From Strigamia acuminata (Eukaryota > Arthropoda > Chilopoda > Geophilomorpha > Linotaeniidae): a DNA stretch of 64,000 bases. Below, piece by piece: positions 35,901 through 50,900 of this stretch. Made by a program: the position numbers and the translations under genes. The number at the start of each line of letters is the position of its first letter. Position 1 is the stretch's first letter. Under the pieces are notes generated by a model. The model did no database searches, was not told the origin of the DNA, and saw nothing but the letters and a program-made list of their open reading frames with translations. The DNA is taken from the NCBI GenBank assembly GCA_949358305.1, contig OX442316.1:12524001-12588000 (forward strand), read 5' to 3'.

Positions 35901-38900
35901 AAAAAGGTTTTGGTTTCGAGCAAATTGAATCGCACGAATTATGTCTCGCTCTCGGACATTATCATCCGGGATCAGGGATTTTAATCGTGGCTTTAATTAA
36001 GAGAATTTCATGCGCGGCTAGGTAACATGGCGTAATCCCAAAGCGAGTGCATCGAGGTCTTTGGGTGTCACAGAGCAAGAGGGTTAATCGGGAGATTTGT
36101 GTTGCAGTTGTAACCCCATTAGCTCGAGAGACTTAAATGGCTGAAAATTGAATTGGGAAGCGGTATTATCTTTCCATAAGCGCGTGCGTAAATCATGGAA
36201 ATTTTATGCCTTGTGGACGCTCGCGTCGCCGATCGGACTCGAGTCGCGTTGGTTCTCGCGGTGTGCTTTGGCCATAAAGTAGAATACCTGCAGCGTTCCA
36301 AACATAATCCTCTTGACCTCCTAAGCTCGCGGAAAATAAAGGTATAATGAGCGGAGATTTGTCTTGTAACCGCGCTCTGCGCTCTCGGTGCTGGAGTTGG
36401 AGACGCGCGCTGCGTTTTGGTGTGGCACGGTGGCGCTTAATCACTGTTGAATACAGAGTATCGTGCAGGAAGAAGCCAAACGGGAGCCGAAGGATCACGA
36501 GGATGATGCCGAGTGGGAGTTCATCACGGATTTTTGTCTCCGGAGGGGACTAATCTCTCGTTCTTTACAACAGCGCCGAAACGAAACGAAGATCTTCGAG
36601 TAATTAATAGAGAAAAGTTTGTTGCCCCCTTGAATGTGCCTGGGGTTTTCTCCGTGAGCGGATTGGGCTTTCTCACCGACCAAATCCCTTGTTTTAATAA
36701 AAGGATTACGGAGTAGTCGGGTGTGACGCTAAAGCTGAAAAGTTTGCCCGAACGAGTGAAAATAAGTATTTTAAACAACTGATTTTGATTTTGACTAAGT
36801 TAAAAGTTGTGCAAACTTGGTGCAGTTTAAACCGGAAAAGTCTTATCGAATTTATCAAAATCGAAATCCTCGTCAAGTCGAAAGCACGTCCACGGAAACG
36901 AAACAGAATCTCTAAACGTTAGAAAGCGTCGTGTAGAAATTGGTTGAGATCTAAGGAGAAAGATAGGGTTGCATGGGGGACTTTAAAGGATAGTTGTTTT
37001 TGGGGATATAAGAAAAGGCAAGAGTTGCTGATGCGAGAGAATAGGAGCGAAATTTCTGGATTTGCTTTTCTTCTAGATGTCTTGAGTCCAGTCATCCTCC
37101 TCTTGTCTCGGTGATGGCCATGGCTGAAAGAGAGGAAGGAGGAGAAGGAGAGAGCGAGCGAGCGTCCTCTTCGTTCTCTTTCTTTCTTTCTTTCCATCCT
37201 CCGTTATTGGAGTTTACGCTACATTGGAAATGCGTGGATTTGGTCCTGCGAGGACTCGTGATCCGACCAAATCCAGCCTATTTCAGACACTGAAACGAAG
37301 TTTTACCCCGAATTTGCCCTGGCATTTAGAGGGCTTTGCCGCAGGAGTGGGTCTTGGCGTCATGCGACGGGGTCTGGACGCGGCTAAATTCGCGCTCCGC
37401 CGAGGCCAATTGTTTCGCCAAGCTGGAGATTGGAGCGTCGAGACTTTGTTTCCACCATATTCCCCCTCCAATTGCTCTTCCTCGTGCTCCCCCATACTCC
37501 ATTCGACCTCGCATTGCCCTCACACAGGGTTGAAGTTAGCAGCACGGGGCTTACGATACAATGACATGAAAATGATCCTATCCAAACAGCCGTGATGAGA
37601 CTTGGCTGGCGGCATAAGAGCCCGGCCTTATGGGGCCACGAGACGGAGCACTGCGAGGGGTGAGAGAGAGAGAAAGTGAGTCTATTGGTCACGTTCTTCG
37701 GTTGAAGGCAATCGATTGAATGCCTTTGGGAAAAGTGATTGAAGAGCAATGACCTTGATAAACGATAGACGTTCTGCGGGCTAAGATATCGAAATATGTT
37801 TGAAACGAAGGGAAGAGAGGGGGAGTTGTTGTACTTGTTAGGCAAATGATGAGACACACAAAGGGGAGGGAAGGTGGTTTAATGGGTTTCTCTTTTTTAT
37901 TTGTTGTTGTTGTTTTGTGTCATCATTTTGGGGTAATTATGACAAGGGGATGCGCTTTTTTCTGTGCTGCAGCGACAATTCACCTCTAATGAAAGTTAAT
38001 TAAGAAATTGAAAGATATTTTTAAGTGGAGACACGAGACGTGTAATATGCAAATAACTCATTTTTCATATTTCTCTCCCTCCATTATTTTTTTTTTCGGG
38101 GATAGAGGCGGGTAAATGTAAGTGCAGATTGTTGATTGCAGAACAGCGACGCGTATAAAAGTCATTGCAATTGAATGGGAAAGTGATTTGCATAAATGTG
38201 TCTTTTGTTTACTTTTTTTTTGAGGGGGTCTTTCTTTTTTTTTGGGTGGAAAAGAGTCGGCACGACGATTAAATTGTATAGTTCTCGAGTTTTTGAATTA
38301 TGTTTATTTTATTTTACTTTTTTTTACCTTTATGCGTTCATTACAGACGCTCTTTTCTTTTGGCTAATTGCCTTATGCTTTGACAATTTGGAGCGAATTT
38401 TCTCGTCTTGCTTTCTATAATAAATGCCACATCAAATGTTTCGGTAAATTGGACTCGACATTTTTTTTTTGTCAATTGTATGAGTTAGGGAAAGTTTATA
38501 CATTCCTTTTGTTTTATTTGACAATAAAAGAAAGTTTTTATTCGACTTGTTATTATTTTCCAACAAACTTGTTCTCTTTTCAACTCCGTTACTCCACTCA
38601 TCTTTCTTCTGATCCTTCCATCTCTCTCGCGTTTTCTTTATTTTTTCTTTTCTTTATTTTTTTTTTTTATATCCGAACGTACCTCCAATCTCTCCGGCTT
38701 TTTTTGTTGTTGATCCGTTAGCCCCTGCATTTTTCATCAGTCATTCCACCCTCCATTTTATCCTTCACCCTTCCCGCGTGTTATGTGTGAAGAAGGGGAT
38801 TAGCGCACAAGGGGATTTTCTTTGGGTTCAATCCAAGCCGAGGAAAAGGGAACCGAGCGAGGGATTATATGTAATCCACCAACAGATTAAGTTTCCCTGG

Positions 38901-41900
38901 GTTTGCAGAGAAGTTGCTGAGTCACAGGATAATCCCTCTTCTTCTCCTCTAGTTGCTATGGCAATTCCGAACGCTTTTTTCTTCTATTATCAATATAAAT
39001 TTAATCAATTTATTTTGAATAATGGTGCGGAAATTTGGATTTACAATAAGTTTAATTGATCAAAAAAAATCGACACTGCGCAGCTCCCTATTCGAATTTC
39101 ATTTTGAATTTTGAATTGAAAAAATAAAAAATGTTTTTTTTTTTTTTTAAGTTTAAGTTTAAAGATTTGTATTATCAGCTGCGCAACTATCAGATTGACA
39201 CTTCGGATTGCAAAGTCGATTTTATCAGTGATTTTTAAAACCACTTGACAAAAATAGATAGTTAGATCGTAACTATATATCTCATGAAAAGCGAAAACGA
39301 GAAATTACGTCATTTAAAATATTTTTTTTAAAAATTATTTTTACAAAAATTATTGAATAAAAAAAGAGTTTTAGCTTAGTTGGACACATGGTTGATGGTT
39401 TTGGAGGTTGGTAAATCAGTTGTGAATTGAAGCAGCGCTTTTTATGTAGGGATAGGAGTGAAAAGGGGAAAGTGGCATTCTTCCCAGCTTCCATCTCTTC
39501 CCTTGATGTAGAGAGGATTTGAGATGAGAGTTGAAGAGACCCTCACCCCGCCCAAGCCGCTTAACTAACCCGCATTGAGCCCGTGCCTGTAATCCAGCTG
39601 CGCCTGCATGCCAATGAATGGACAAGTCGATTTATATTCGTCGCGTGTTTTATTTCCGACTGCTTGCTTGCTTTGTTTGTTTGTTGATAAAACATCCAAA
39701 TGTTTTTTTTTTCTTTCTCTTTTTTTTTCCTTTTATTTGTTCGAGGCGTTTAAGGGTTGCACGCGTTTGAACGAGTGGACGAGAATGAATTTAGTAGGGC
39801 TTGAAGCAATGGACGAAATGAGCGAAAATTGATCGCCAGGCAGAAGTGGCTTTTGCATGGTGATTGGCTCGGTCGAGGTCGTGAGTGGATTACCTCATGC
39901 CTAATCTGCTCGTCTTGGCTCTTCATAGTGCACAGCTGGATGTTGTGCGGCATACTAAAATGTAGAGCAGTTTTGGGTGCTCATCCCATTTTGGTTCGTG
40001 CTTTTCAGAGGATGAGGGGGAGAAACCAATCCACTTTATTTTCGTATTAGGGCACGAGGATAAGGACAACAAAGGGATGAAGAGGAAAAAGTTGCGACTA
40101 TTTTATAACTTGGATGGAAATTTAAATTGGCAGGAAATACAGTGCGAGTGTACAGGAATCTGCTAAAAATCGCAGTAACTTGTTGAAAAAGGAGTTTTTT
40201 GTTTGTTTGTTTGTTTGTTTTTGTGGGGAATTACTCGTTTTTAAATTTATTTCAAGTTTAATTTGCTTATTGGATGATTCGACTAAGTTCTACATTGGCA
40301 AACTTTTTTTAAAATTTTTTTTTTTAGAATGGTATTAGACAATTGCGTTAAAAATTAATTCGCTCTATTTTATTCTTTTTGATATATTCTAATGCAGATT
40401 ATTTTTTGGGGATTTTTTTTTCTTCTTTTCATTCTTCGAATCTGTCGACTTGAGACTGTAGTGTTGTGATGGGACGCCGTGCCTCCGCCTGCATTCTGCT
40501 GTCATTTATTTTGCGGAGATTACAGGGATGAGGAATTCTTTTCCCCCTTTTCTCTTCCACTCTCATCATCTTTTCTTCCTTTCATTGATACGGGACAAGA
40601 GTAAGCCAAGAAAAAAAAAAGATGAAAAGTTATAGAACGCTACCGATTTCTATAAAATGCTTGTTGTATGTATTGCGGTTTTTTATTTATTCCTATTTTA
40701 TTTTTACTTTTCATTCTCCATGAAAATAAATATAAGAGCAGTGAATTATGAAAAGTTTGTCCCGTTGGCAGTCCGTGATGGGGAAATGAGTTCGTCAAGT
40801 GGAGCGAACGTTTTCGTTTCAGGCGTAGCTTTGTACGTCTATGTGTCTAAGAAGGCGGGGGATGTGGGTGGGTCTTGGATGCAAGGTCGAACACTGATAG
40901 AAGGCTTATACTAGGGCGCTCTTCTTAGATGAAGATGGGCACAATGCCAAACAAATCCCTGGCATCGCCCGAAACTGAAATACAATTCAGTAAAATTTAA
41001 TCAAATGCAAACAAGCGGACCCTATCTTAGGAAATACATCTCTCGCAGAGTGGCGTGGGCGAGAGAGGAGAGACGAGAAGAGAGGAGAGGAGAGGTGAGG
41101 TGAGATGGTGGGGGAGTGTTGGTGGGGTGGGTGTGTGTAAGATAGAATGTGTTTCTCGTCGGATTTGTGAAACACTCACCACGGCTTTGCTAAGAGGTCT
41201 CCTCTACTCTCTATTTCAGTTCGGTGTATAGGAAGAGGGGCATTAGCGATCCAGGTGATGCGACCGACGGCAGAAGGGTTAACGAGGTTCCTTTTGATGG
41301 ACGAGTCCACTCGGTCTGTGATCCGAGGACTTAGGTTGAGTTTGAGCGTTCTTAGTCTTGAGTCAACATCAAAGAGACGTAAGATGTATCGGGCCCTCTC
41401 TCTTTTCTTGTTGACATTAGACTTGGATTACCGTCGACGCTGTGCATGAGGATGCTTAACGTCCGTCACGGTTATTGGTCGGAATTTGCGAATGCTAGAC
41501 GAGTTGTTGATTTGCCGTTTGCAACTTGGCTGCAATGCCGGGTGGTCGGTCTGCAGCGCAAGATGGCGCGCAGTTTTGCTTGTTAGATTGGGGATAAATG
41601 GATCATTGGACTTGTTTACGGGGATTTGCTTTATTCAGCGCTAGTCTTGTCGTTGGGTCGCGGGTTTGATGGACGCGCCAATCCCTCGGCTGAGTGGTCG
41701 CAGTGAGGGTGATGCATGTGTTGGTCAGTGTTGATGAAAAGAGAGGGGCGGCGGGAGGAGGGGTGGGGGTTAGTCGAGCCGCACAAGGTGCTGTGAGATT
41801 GAGGAATCAGCATGGCGTAGGGGAAAAGGTTGGTAGAGGGATAAAGCCGACTTAATAGTGATAGGATTAAAGACGCGAAGGGGAGCGAGGGCATTATGTT

Positions 41901-44900
41901 ACATGAAAAGCTGTCATCAGCCCATAATGAGCTAAAGTCCAGGTCTCCCTAAAGCCCAGTTGGAAAGCAGATTAAGAACGCCGTCACCTTATTCACAGTC
42001 TGACCCCAAAGTGCGTCTTTCTCTAGATTTCATACTCCTAATCCATATATTTGATTGTGGAAATAAAGGGGAAGCGCGCGGATGGGCTGAGGTACAGTAC
42101 ATAGTTAAAGCAGTTGCTGCGTGCAGCTTCTGATGTATGAACTCGGCAACCGCAAGATAGAGGAATGGGAATCTGTGGTCAGGGAAGAAATGCAATCTTT
42201 TGTTGCAATACGTTGCGAAAACACTAAGTCATTTAGACTCAACAGCATTTTCAGCTACATATTTAAACTGCTTTACCGAGACTTCGGTGATAGCGGCCGA
42301 TTTGGTCTGTTTTCAGTCGCGGTGGGCATGCGCACAACATTTAAACATGCTTTTATGCATGGGTTCAATCAGGACCAGCTAGCAGGGTTACTTGACCCGG
42401 GCCCCAATCTCAAAGGGCCCATCAAAGCCCAGGGGTTCACGTTTACGACAACCTAGATTGAGATATTTTTGTGTTCTTGATCAATTCAATTTAGAGATTG
42501 AATTTAGTTGTTTTGGTTAATTTAGACCCGCGTTTTAAACAATGCCGCATTCAATTAGCATCCCATGCTTAATGAGAGCATTTACATTTCAGTATTTTCT
42601 ACAATATTGTAGCAATAATGCATCAAAAAGTTATATTTTTTACCTTTAAGTGCGTAGGATGAAGTGACAATATGTTGTCATCGTTGGTTTTTTTTGTTTT
42701 TTTTCGTTCTTGACGGTTACAAGGGCGTGTTTGGAGCTCCCCTCGACGTTTAATCAGTGGTTGAGCCTTGCCGGCGCGTGGGCGGGGTAGTGGTGAGCGG
42801 TGACAGTGTCGTGATCGATGGCCATTCGTCCACCATCAGCCGGCGGGAGCTCAGAACGAAACAAGCGGCCGCCTAAGCCGAGGAATTAGTGCGGGCTTTG
42901 CTGCTCATCGCTCTTGTTCTGATCTCTTTTCCCCAAGACTTGCAGAGATCTTTTCTCTCTGGTCGCACCCAACATACTTTGTTTGACTCTTATTGAAGGA
43001 TCAAGCCTCTTCCAAGGCCGCGTGAGGTCAAAGTTAGTGCCACCCCCAACTCTTCTCCCATCGCTCCTCAAGTTCTTTGATGGCTAACGATCGTGTTGAC
43101 ACTGATGTTTGTTATTGTGATGTGCAAGACGATTTTTCAACAATTTTTAACAAGGTGCGTGGTTGATTGATGGCCAAAACGCTGGCCTGGGTGTGTTGAT
43201 GTTTTTCTCGAAGGTCCCGCGAGGCGAGGAAAGTTTTACGGCGCGGGGGGTGTGCAAACGGAATGTTTTGTCGCGAGCAAAAGAGTAATTTGTAAAATTG
43301 ACTGAGAATAAATTAAATTTGGGGCGGATGATGAAAAATGTTTTAAATTTTTAATTGGTCTTATGTTACGTTGATATTTGTAGACGTATCGCATTTCGAT
43401 GGCTCTTGTGATGTGGGTGGGCTCCTAATGGATCCATTAGGAGGCAGCAGAAAAATAACCTGATTAGCGATCATATTAGGGTGTAATTGCTTTCCATTTA
43501 CCACGCATAATCGCCTAAATATGGAATAATTAAAACAAATGTATGCCGAAGCCGCGCTGGGGACGGGCTCAGCTTAACTCGTCATCTTTGCATGTTGTAC
43601 GGAGGCAAATGGAACGCGTCTCTCATTAGTAAACTCACCCCACACCTTCCTCCTCCACTCTCTCGCACTTGTACATCATTTCTACGCTGATTTTTTTTTT
43701 CTTTTTTTTTTCAGTTTTGGCTAAATGTGTTGTTTGTTTTACTCGTTTTTTGTTGTTTTCGGCGAATGTTGATCAAATGTTGCTAATTGGGCAGGAGGTT
43801 GATTGAAAAATGGGATGGAGCGATTGCAAATGTGCTCGTCTTTAACAAAAGTCATCAATTTGAGATTGACAATTTCGCAAGCACAAAAGCATCAACTGCT
43901 TTGACTTGTCTCGGGAGACGGGATTAAAGCAGTGACAGGCATTGGCACCGATATAAATGGTGAGCATGGCTGCGAATCAAATGTAGCGTTGCTCATTAAA
44001 CGGGATTCCGTCGGAGATTAACGGTGACTTAGTCGGGATTTATCAACGGGCAAATTTGCATGCTTTGATTCGGTTTGCTCCTCCGACTTGATCATTTATT
44101 TAGAAATCTCTGAGCGAATCAAGTCGAATTAGAAAGTCATTGCAAACAATTGAAAACACGCAGAGAGAGATAGAGAAAGACCGTAATAATCTTCTTTCTC
44201 TTTCTTTCTTTCTTTCGATCGGGCAGAAATTCAAATTGATAAACAAACAACATGTTGACATTGTGGAAATCAATTTTTCTCATTTTTATGTCCATCGCGT
44301 CACATGGCAAATGTTATTACAGTTTCAAGATAAACACAGATTTTCTCTGTCCCGAATCTCTTGATGCTGCACCCTGCCCTTAACGCTTGACGTGCGGCGT
44401 CCGTCGGGCGCCTCCTACTCCCTCCTTTTCTCTTTTCTCTCATCCATCTGTATTTCCTTCACTCTGGTGGCCACTGCTGGAATCAGCCGGCGTGTCAGCT
44501 CGGAGGACGAGGCGGGGGTCGCGTAAACAGGAGTGGGCGGGGGTGACGCCAATAGGGCCGAGGATTTCTGAGCGTCTTCTAATGCCGGCTAGATTGCTTC
44601 CTCATGAAAATGGCGCGGGGTCGGATTAAACGGGTGCTCTCCAATCCCCGCATCGTTGTTTTCAATTTAAAGAGATTTGGTGAAAATCAATAAGGGAATT
44701 AAGGCGAGACACGAAGCGCCCTTTCCCTCTCTCTCTATACTCTCCTCTCTCTCCTCTCGCTCTCCTCTACGCTCTGCTTTTGCCGTCGCAGTCGTCGTTC
44801 GCCGCCCGACTCGACTGTTCTGCTGCTTGCCACTGCTCTTTTCCTCTTCGGCGCGGGATTGCGCCTCGTCGTCTTCTTGCCGAGCGTCTTGAGCGCCCCG

Positions 44901-47900
44901 GATTGTTGCAACACGCATGCACGCGCGCTTTCATTCCCATTCAGATACGAGCACGCACTCCGCTCCAGATTGGAATTGATCCTTTTATATTTATTTTTTT
45001 ATTTTTAAAAAAAGAAAAGTTTCTCAATTTTATTTTGATTTGAGGACCCTCAGGTCTGTCAATAAAGTTTGTGTATGTTTTTGAATTGTTTTTTAAAGGT
45101 TGCGAGGGTGTTAAATCGCAGTTGAGTGATGTCGCTATGCATTAAAAGTGGAATCAAGTTTAATGTTGTGTGGCTGAAACACGAAATAAAAAGAATTTGG
45201 TGTTCATTTTTCGTCGGTTTTTGAGTGTAAATTATTTGAGGCGGGAGAAGTCGCTCGCGTTTAGCCGTTTACGAGGATGAATGGTTGATGGAAATAAATT
45301 GATGACGTCATTTGGCAAACTGAGTGAATGAATATAGTTGATTATGGAGAAACGGGGGTGATCCGGCTTATTTTCCTCATGCTTGAAGACGAGGATAAAG
45401 AGCTCAAACCGATCGAAATGGGGGCTAAACCGTTGCAATTTGCATTTTTAAATCCCCTACCATTTTATCTGACCCCAGAGGGATGTTATTTCCGTTTTGC
45501 CAGCGCTCGTATTAAAAAAAGCAATCAACAACTGGCTTTATACTTTGTTTATTTAGAATGAAGCAAACTTAATCTCAAACAGGCACACACACCCACACGG
45601 AAGAGAAAAAAAAGTAATGGGAAGAAAGGAAAAAAATATTTTTCATGTGCTTGTGTGAAATCGTATAGGATTTGAAATAAAATTTAGTGAAGCAAAAGAT
45701 GAGGATTTTTGATTCTGGCATCACTAGGCACTTGCATACCCTCTTTTCCCCCCGCTTCGCTAACAGAACCCCCTCTTTTTTCATCCGTCGGATGAGTGAG
45801 GTGGCGGCAGTCGATTGATTTCATGACGAATAAATTTTCAATTCCCGCGTCTGCCCTCCGAAAGCCTCTTCATTATTTGTTTGCACAGATCAAAAAGTAC
45901 TGAGACAAGAGACAATGCGCCATGGCGCCTTGGACTCGTACTCATGCGCTCTACTTTTTGATTCTTTTCTTTTTTTTTTTATTTTTCTTTTTTTTGAATA
46001 TGTAGAGATGAAAAAGGTGGTAAGTTAATAATAAAAAAAAGGGGGATGAGATGAAGAAATGGAGCGTTTGGATCTCCAGGGAAGAATTTTTTTTATTTTA
46101 TATTTTTAAGTGAGAGATTGGTGTTTAAATGTTGTGCAAATTGAAGTGTGAAGGAAATTTGAAATCGTGTTAGCAAAAGACAATAAATTCTCATTTCGCT
46201 TTTTTTTTTTTTTTTTTTTTTCTTTTTTCTTTTGATTTATGATCCCTTCTGTATAAACCAAAGGGTCCCTCAAGACGTGGGACATGCGATTGGACGAGAA
46301 ATTGATATGATTTAATTGAATTGGGGTGGTAAAAATTGAATTTGTTGCGGGTCTATGCTGGGATATTGGGAAATGATGCTGCAACTAATTATTCTCAGTG
46401 CACTTTATAGTAATCTTGGTTTTATAACTGCTAATTAGTTAAATCCTGTCTTGATTTACCGTTGGTTTATTTTTAAATTGAATTTTTCAAAAGATTTTGG
46501 TGGTAAAGTTTGTACTGTTTTGAATTGCAATCTCCCTTCTCGAGGCAGGAAAGCCGACACACGGTTTATACGCTGGAATAGCAAGGGGGCAAAAATTTGT
46601 TATTTAAATAAACTTTTTATTCATGGTCTTATCGCCCTCAAATTTACACTTAAAAGTTAAAACAATAAAGTTAAAAAATGTAATTCACAACTGCAGTAAC
46701 AATGCGCTATAAAGATAAAACATTTGTTTTTAGAGGTGGAAGTGGCCATTTTGAATAATTATTTTTCACTTGACTGTTTGTTATTTATTTTTCCAAGTTT
46801 ATAAATTTGTTATAAGCTTAATCCTCGGACTTAGGTTTTTTTTTTTCTTTTTTTTTTCTTTTTTCTTCTCCAAATCTCTTTAAATTATCAATTTTTTTTT
46901 AAGTGTCTCTCTTTGAAATTAGCCCTTATGCTTGTGGTGATGTTCAATCCATCTGTGATGGAAACGCCCTTTTTCCTTTGTCAAGGATCCGAAGCCGAAA
47001 GATGATAGACGGAGGGGGAAATTTTAATCCCATCGGAACGGATCACGGTTTAAGCAGATTTCAGCCGATTAAATTTAACAAGAGCTGCGCTGCACTACAG
47101 GCGCGCACACACACACAAAAAGAGAAAGAATATGAGACACGCACTGACATCCAACAGACAGTTGTATAAAGAACGACATTTGCAACTTGAAATGGAGGTC
47201 ATGGGAAGGACCAGATTGCATGAGTTTAACTCAGATTTACCCATTTTTATCCCCTTTTTTTCTCTTAAATCCCTTTCTTTTATCCTTCTGTGGTGTCTGT
47301 TTTTTTTTTATTTGATTGGTCGTTGATTGAACGGATTTTTTGTTGAGACAGATTTTAATAGAGTAAAATAACAGCTTCGATTATCGGAACACCGGTTATA
47401 CAAACGATCGGTTATCCGAACAGCATTAATCGATTTTTTATCGATTTTTTACCGATTTTTATCGATTTTTTTAAATCGATTTTTATCGATTTTTTTAAAT
47501 CGATTTTTATTGTTTTTTGACGATTTTCATTTACTTTAATCGGTTTTTAATGTTTTTTGATGATTTTTATCTATTTTTGGTCGGTTTTAATGCTTTTTAA
47601 CTATATTTTAATGACTTTTCATTTTCATACGTGTATAAACCTAATGTTTGATTATCCGAACAATTCGGTTTTATGAAGACCCACGTCCCCAATTTGTTCG
47701 GATAATCGAGGCTCTACTGTATATCTAGACACTAAAAGGTGGCAAAAGTGTTATTGTTACGTATATGTACAAATATAACACTGAATAAAAAGAATGGAGA
47801 GAAAGGATTGAAAATGAGTTACCTCGTAGAATCCCAAATGGTTTTTGTAGACTGTTTAGATTACAAATGAAGGAAAAAAATTAATAGATTTTTTTTGGGA

Positions 47901-50900
47901 ATTTGATTTTTTTGACTTATAAAAACATTTTAGGAGATAAATGTTTTAAAAATCTTTTTTTGTTTTGTTGTGTAAGTTATTTAACTTTGTTTATTCCGAG
48001 TTGTTTTTCCACTTTGCTGGCCATTTGGATACATTTCCTGACTCGTTTTCTCGCCTTTTGTCTCGCGAATATTTCCTTAAACAGTTGGCTGATCACAAGG
48101 TTAGTGCCGATCAAGGCCAAGGATTCCGAGGGCAGTCGCGTATCCACCAACCGCCGCCACCACCATCGCTTCGCATTCCCCGGCCTCAAGTGTCTATTGA
48201 TTACTTTCGAGACATGAAGTAGCAACTATCAAATTGTTGCCTTTAGCACACACTTTACCGCTTACCACTCGCCCTCTGTTTACCTTTTATCGACTACGAA
48301 AAAAATAAACATAAAAGTAAAAATAAAAAACCAAAAAACAAAAAGAGGGAAATTGAATTAAACCGAAACGAGTTGCGCCATTAATTTCAGATTTTTCCAA
48401 GACAAGTAAAGCGGGCAAAATGTAAGATCGAATTAGCTGAAGTAAATCTCGACTCTGTGGCTAGTCGATTGACCACAGGTGTTGTGTTCTCTCGATGAGA
48501 TCGGCATTTTCAGTGCACTGACCTTGTCTGTTCGCTTGGTTGCTCGTGGCTCTTCTCTATCTTTAGGACTAAAGGGTTATTAGAGTTTTAAATTCTCCCC
48601 ATACAAAAATAAAAATAAAAAATAAAAAATAAATTTAAAGCTTTTTCAAGATTTTTTTATTTTTTTTATTTTTTTTATTTTTAATACCGAAAAGACTAAA
48701 ACCTCTAATTGGCGAAAAATTTGTCGAAAACTTGTAAATCCCGAGTGGCGTAAAGGGCGAGGGAGGGAGAGAAATGCCGACTGACGGTGGACACTCATTA
48801 CGACGCTTGTGACCACGAGTCTTTTGAGACAGTTGAGAAATCAACAAAGTTTTAATCAATGGATTTGAGAAGGGGGGTGGGGGTGGGGGGAGGAAAAAAG
48901 CCCGCGATAACAAGGGTAAGGGAGGGAGACACGACCGAGGTCTAACATTGGGTTGGCTGGCAGCCAGTGTGGCGGTTTTGTTCTTCCGTGTTTAATAGGG
49001 GTCTCTTCTTTTTCTTGCACTTGTATACAGCAAAGCTAACAGCCAATTTGGGAGAGACGCGCAACCAACGTGAGCCAGATGGGATTTTACACGGCCCTCC
49101 CTTACTGAGATTAGGCAGAAATAAACATTTTTTAGCATTCCCCTACACTTTGATCCTTGTCAGGCTTGTGGCTGGCTTCCTTGCATGTTTCTTTAGCTTA
49201 TGTGTCCTTTTTTTTAAGTTTGGATTTTCTTTCTGGTGTAGGTGAGGGGTGATATCTTCTTATGGAGTTTAATGATTTCTTTTTGACGCTTTTTTGACTG
49301 ATCCAATCAGTTGTTCGACTAATGACTTGGGTTTGTAGTCGAATGGATATGCAGAAGGAAGGATTGAGGAAAAAGTTGAATTGAATTCACGTGTTGCGGA
49401 AATCTGAAAATTTTCCCTCTAAAAAGTGGAGGAATGGACTTTTTCTAATTGATTAATGACGCATAAGATCATTACCACATGGCCCAATGGGACTACACTA
49501 TATCGTGGTCTCCAAACCACCTGCAAAAACCTAGGAAACACCAATAGCCTAGGAAACATGTAACCCTATTGTTGCAAGTACTCCAGTATGTCAAGAATAC
49601 GCAGAATTATTCGATTAACCCCTCTGCCTTATCTGGAGATTTACTTAGCGGGTACTCCGATGCTTCTCGGATCTCGGATCGAGATACAAGAAGAAGCTTC
49701 GGAGGTTATGTGATATCACTCGCACACGATCATTTCTATGAAATGCTTGTTAGTTTCATTTCTTTCACTCTGTTTCGCTTTGTGTGTTCCAGTTAAGACA
49801 CGGTGAGCGCAAACTGAGCGTGGGACTTGCCCGTTTTAGCTCGTTTTCAGGTTTGTTAGTCATAAAACCGACCCGTTTGTCATTGTTTTTCGGGTTGCGG
49901 ACCATTGTGCGTTGAGAGGATTGACGGTAACTTGAATTTAGTTTTTAGTTTTTAGTTCTTGAGGTTTAGGAATCGCAGAGTCGATTCTAATTCGGATTGA
50001 TTCCTTTTCTAAAAGTGGCAAATTCGCATTGATAAAGGTGAGGCCATCCAATTTGTCACGGCCATGAGACTGGAGCCGTTATTAGGCACAACGAGAAGTG
50101 AGATGGCACTGAGGGGAGAAGGTGGTGGAGGTGGGATGGGGAGTTAAGCGTCTCGAGAGTGTGAAGAAGAATAAGAGAAACGCGGGGCGAATGCGCGCGC
50201 TTAGGTGCCAAGTGGCACGGTGCAGCCGCACAGCTTAGGTAACGCAAATGAAACAATTATTCGAGCGATTGGGGCTGCTGAGCAAGAGTGATGAGAGCGG
50301 CATTGCTCACCACCCCACTCAGGTAGTGCCCGTTAATCCTCTCTGGCAGCTCGCGCCGTCACTTGTCGTCTGTGCACAAGGGAAGATTCCTTTCGACCCA
50401 CAGCTCAGATAATTGTGGAGTCAAGTGGAGCGGGAGAAATCAGCAGAAATGAGAGAAGAGGAAATTTGCTTCTTCTGGCTCCCCCCTGCTCTTCTTTTTT
50501 CCCCTCCTGCTCTCTCTCTTCAACCTTTTTTTTCCTTCTCTTTCCTATACTGTACCCAGATGAGTTCTAAGCCGGTTGCGTCATTGTGCCAAGTCTCCAT
50601 TCTTCTTTCTTCTTTGCCTATTGAGATTTGTGCCTGTGTGAATACCTCGAAATGCTGCTTAAACGACCGCAATATAGTGCGTTAAAAAAAGTTTCACGAA
50701 GAATGAGTTCATTTGAAATGCGGTGATCCCGGCAAAGTATCATCTGCTAGGTACGCTGCTGATGATGCTGCTGCGCCAAGAATGGTTTTGTTTAAAGGCA
50801 GAAATAACCTCATTAGAATTATAAATTAAATTATAAAATAAATTAATAAAAAAAAAAATTTTAAATTTGCAAAGTTATGTTTTTTTTATTTTTTATTTTA

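Noticed and set aside
37224-37857. 123-codon plus-strand frame and 157-codon minus-strand frame in dve intron 2
   Set aside because: GC-rich sequence lacking stops by composition; the translations show no family, and both strands cannot be explained as coding.
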